A stretch of DNA of 64,000 nucleotides from Cerrena zonata (Eukaryota > Basidiomycota > Agaricomycetes > Polyporales > Cerrenaceae). Below are positions 58,971 to 64,000 of the stretch, piece by piece (the first letter of the stretch is position 1; each line of letters starts with the position of its first letter). The notes under the pieces were generated by a model. It was not told the DNA's origin. It saw only the letters and a list, made by a program, of their open reading frames with translations, and did not search any database. The stretch lies in NCBI GenBank assembly GCA_038087015.1, contig JASBNA010000003.1:806001-870000 (forward strand), in the 5' to 3' direction. Made by a program: the position numbers and the translations under genes.

Positions 58971-59490
58971 ATGTCCGCTTCGCCTGCCAACGAAGACATC
59001 GAGCCTACAAAGGACGAGTTGGAGGAGACTGGTGGCGAAACAGAGGCCGGTACGCATTATCCTTCATAGACGCCTCCTATACCTTCATTGTTCAACATGT
59101 TCATTCCAGGTCCCTCCACTGCCGCTGCTACTGCAGAGACCCCGAAGCGCAAACGTGGTCGCCCTCCTGGTAGCAAGAACAAAAAGACCTTGACTGCAAA
59201 TGCTCCTGAAGAACCAGAGAAACCAAAACGAAAGCGAGGCCGGCCACCGAAGGTATTTGTCTTCCCCCCACATCCTTCTATCACAAGATGTCACTGACAC
59301 GCTTGATCCCCGCCAGCCTAAGCCCGAAGTAACAGACGAGGAGCCTCCCCCCAAGCGGAAGCGAGGTCGTCCTCCAAAGAAGAAGCCGACTCCCCCTCCC
59401 GCCACAGAGGGTGAAGGCGAGACATCAGGAGCTGAGGCTCCTCCAAAGAAGAAGAGGGGAAGACCCCCCAAGAGCGCGTCCTCATCCTGA
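58971..59490 (+). CDS. AT-hook DNA-binding protein with four hooks (HMGA-like)
   Basis: A small chromatin protein expected to bind the minor groove of AT-rich DNA. The start MSASPANEDIEPTKDELEET is in ideal context (CCACCATGTC). Three exons join in phase: the first ends ETEA, the second carries PKRKRGRPPGSKNKK and KPKRKRGRPPK, and the third carries PPKRKRGRPPKKK and PPKKKRGRPPKSASSS at the C-terminus. All four have the core RGRPP. Acidic linkers (PEVTDEEPPP, TEGEGETSGAE) separate them, as in HMGA proteins. About 130 residues, no other domain. The introns fall just before hook 1 and after hook 2. Confidence 0.9.
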
Positions 59491-60173
59491 GTGACTATTA
59501 CGATGTACTATGCCAGAACCTTCCCTGCCGCTATTGCTTTCACGTTGATTGCTTTGATAGTTTCTCTGCTTATGTACTATCACCCGACTCCCTTACGAAC
59601 GTCATGCCTTCCACTACGCCAATAACCTTACTTCTCACCCCATACCACTCGGTTGTTATTATTTCTTCTTACAGTATCCTGGATATGATATGATATCGTG
59701 TTCTTCTATTCATTTTGCTCTGCCCACGGTTCATAGGTACTGCGAAAGGGCTTTATTCTTCGGGTCCGTCGTCATGTCCACAATCGCCAATGATGATCAC
59801 CGAGCCCTGTATTGTCTGTCAAACCAACTCGATTTTCTCCCATGCACAGACCACAATTCCACATGCCGCTCATCCCCGATGTTGTAAAGAACAAGAACCG
59901 GGAGAGAATATTATCTCCAAGAATCGCCTTTAATTCTCCGTTGGTATCAATCCAACGATCTAGGTCTCACAAAATGTCGAGATACAAATGGGGGCATTTA
60001 AGCGAGGGCAATGATGCCAGTGGGAAAATACCAGATGACCTACATTACTTCAGTGAAGCTTGTCAGCCTCCCGCGAGTCAGAGCTTCCAATGGAATGCAC
60101 CAAGGTTTCGACTTGTACATAATTACTTGGTAAATGGTACACTAAGCACAAGAAGCCCACGAGGCGTCTGCTG
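59491..60173. other. 0.68 kb between convergent genes
   Basis: 3' flanks of the AT-hook gene and kynurenine monooxygenase. The first 200 bp are pyrimidine-rich. A plus-strand frame at 59812-60297 runs into the antisense of the last monooxygenase exon and is not a gene. Confidence 0.45.
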
Positions 60174-62151
<1,978 letters not shown>

Positions 62152-63882
62152 TCTACCTATTGGGTAACCTATCTCATCGGTGTTGTTCTAGACTTCATTC
62201 AGACTCAGCGTGGAATCGCTAAAGCATACCTGAGTAACTTGATTGTTCCTGACTAAAAAGACAGGGAATGGAGTCAGCATGCGAACATAACGGGCACGGC
62301 AAACAACGTTAGAAGCTCACCCACGACAAGATGCTAGTCTTACTCCTCGGTGTAACTATCGAAGCTGTTGTGCAATTTGCACCTCACCCAAGTCGCTTCA
62401 ACGAATGACGTTGGGCCCCTTTACAATCTAGGTTCTCGATCGGTCTGATCAATACGCGAGCGGCGATTCCCGAGCTCTTCCGATAATTAACTGGCTGTGT
62501 AGCATGTGCCTCCGTTTACAAGGTACCACTACCCCATCGTTGTAAAATAAAAAAGACAGAACTTGAAGTTATGGACAGATTCGATCACAAGGTTGGTTCA
62601 CCGGTATCCGTCAGGGCAGTTAATTTTAGCTGTCTATCGACTCAGCGACATCTCCGATTGTACGCATTAGGCAGTCATTTCATATTGCCAAAACATCCCC
62701 ACAGGGGTGTTAGGTTCACATACCGATTTGCATCTAATTGAGTAGACTGCATCAGGGATTGTAAGGTTGTTAAGGCCGGCAACAAATAATGAACCTAAAC
62801 ACGGTGATCCGAAGCACAGGTCTGATGCATTGGTTGTGATATACATGTGTTGTACACGAGATGAAATGACGAAAATGACGGACAAATGCTCCATAAAATA
62901 CATGAAAGCGTTCAGGGGCCCGGAACCAATGTCAAAGGTGCCATATGCTTTCTGTGTGAGGCTGGGGATACCACGGAATTTAAAGTCACCAAAATGGTGA
63001 GCGGGGCGCTGAGGTACGGTCCCCATATCGCCAAGTAAGCTAGTCGGTATATCAACGTAAAAGTGTTATGCAACTTTTCCACCCTAAAGATGGTCGTAGA
63101 TGCAGGGAAGGGACGTTGAGGTAGAAACCTAGAGCACTCTTCACCACTCCACTTCAATACTGGGTCCGAAGTCAGGAGTGAAAATAGCTTCCAAGCGCTT
63201 CAGCCCAGATCTATTTCGAATTTGTGCCTGTTTAGGGTTGTTGACATCAGTATATTCCTAGTTCGTCAGGGGCCTTGGCACCAGCTTGAGGACGAGCTGT
63301 GCAGCTAATGGTTTGCTCAATCTTGAAAGCCACCGTACATCCAAGGTTTTGCTCTTCTTCATACTTTTAATTGCTTTCCGCTACCGATATAATCACATTT
63401 TCCCTCGCTGATCATATCTCTTGGCCAGAATTTGAGTTTTGTGCCCGAGTCACCAAAAATAGCGATATTGTCTTCCTACCGGCGAGAAATCCGAGGAAAT
63501 ACACAACACCGGTGCGATCTGCTCTTGTAGCTTTCATACAATTCATGTAGACTTACACGCCATCGCACATGCATGCAGAAGGTCGTCACATTCAATGAAA
63601 GCATATGCGACATTCTATAATATGTGAAACTAGTTTTTCCGGTCAATACGGTTGCGATAATAATGCGGAGATGCACACGAGTCTATGGAAGTTGCTCAAG
63701 CTCGTTTTATCTCGGGCTTGAGGATCGTGTACCTCTATGGCATATGTTCAACCTCAGAAGGAACATGACGAATACTCATGCTAGGGTCCTCCAGGGTCCC
63801 ACTTCATTTCCGCTCTAGCTCAGTAACCCCGAGAGGTGACGTGCTGGTTCTCCTCGGTGCTTCGTAATTTCTAGCGGCAAAA
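62152..63882. other. 1.7 kb without a supportable gene
   Basis: Upstream of kynurenine monooxygenase (minus) and of the gene at the right edge (plus). A 119-codon minus-strand frame at 62667-63026 and smaller frames have no recognisable motif or partner exons. It may hold regulatory sequence or a relic. Confidence 0.45.
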
Positions 63883-64000
63883 TGACAAAATTTCTCGTCT
63901 TCTCAATTCAGCGATCCTACGACCAGGATCTTGAAGGTGAGTATATTGCCTCGGATGGCTCGCGCCGTTTGTAATTTTCAGCAGAAGACCAACACGATAC
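63883..64000 (+). CDS. Start of a gene cut by the right edge
   Basis: The ATG at 63883 in the context GGCAAAATGAC opens a frame reading MTKFLVFSIQRSYDQDLE. A GTGAGT donor at about 63937 and a TTTCAG acceptor at about 63982 remove a short intron and continue in phase with AEDQHDT to the edge. Too little is present to name the product; that it is a real gene is inferred from good start context and clean splice signals. Confidence 0.4.

Noticed and set aside
62667..63026. 119-codon minus-strand frame upstream of kynurenine monooxygenase
   Set aside because: No recognisable domain and no in-phase partner exons.
63810..63870. TAGCTCAGT word suggesting a tRNA D-arm
   Set aside because: No matching anticodon arm or GGTTCGAATCC-type T-arm follows at the right distance, so it is not a tRNA.

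Overview
The window is nuclear DNA of a filamentous basidiomycete, most probably a mushroom-forming Agaricomycete. The evidence is many short GT-AG introns (about 45-100 nt), small exons, no operons, and proteins of fungal type: a Zn2Cys6 regulator, QCR10, NOP16, Prp28, a Hal4-type kinase and a membrane-anchored aspartic protease. No rRNA, convincing tRNA, CRISPR array or intact transposon was seen. Gene models were built by hand from reading frames and splice signals, so internal exon borders are approximate unless given.

Layout. 0-19.7 kb: a partial aspartic protease, a small zinc-ribbon gene, a Zn2Cys6 transcription factor, NOP16 divergent from QCR10, a HAD hydrolase, a penta-EF-hand protein, a long-chain acyl-CoA synthetase, an MFS transporter and a hypothetical gene. 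20.3-26.3 kb: a tandem array built on a unit of about 2.7 kb, holding two intact pyridoxal-reductase-like aldo/keto reductase genes and a decayed third copy. 27.8-30.9 kb: a large unrecognised gene. 32.2-44.1 kb: asparagine synthetase, a RhoGEF, a lysine-methyltransferase-like gene, an EF-hand-like gene and PRP28. 44.1-51.8 kb: a stretch of 7.7 kb with no gene I can support. 51.8-62.2 kb: a Hal4/Npr1-type kinase, the ER lectin OS-9/Yos9, an AT-hook protein and kynurenine 3-monooxygenase. A new gene starts at the right edge.

The genes are mostly housekeeping (ribosome assembly, respiration, splicing, amino-acid and lipid metabolism, ER quality control) and do not form a biosynthetic cluster. 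The parts that stand out are the reductase array with its repeated promoter motif, two reading-frame conflicts (MFS transporter and asparagine synthetase), long insertions inside the RhoGEF and kinase catalytic domains, the unrecognised protein of about 960 residues, and the long gene-free stretch.
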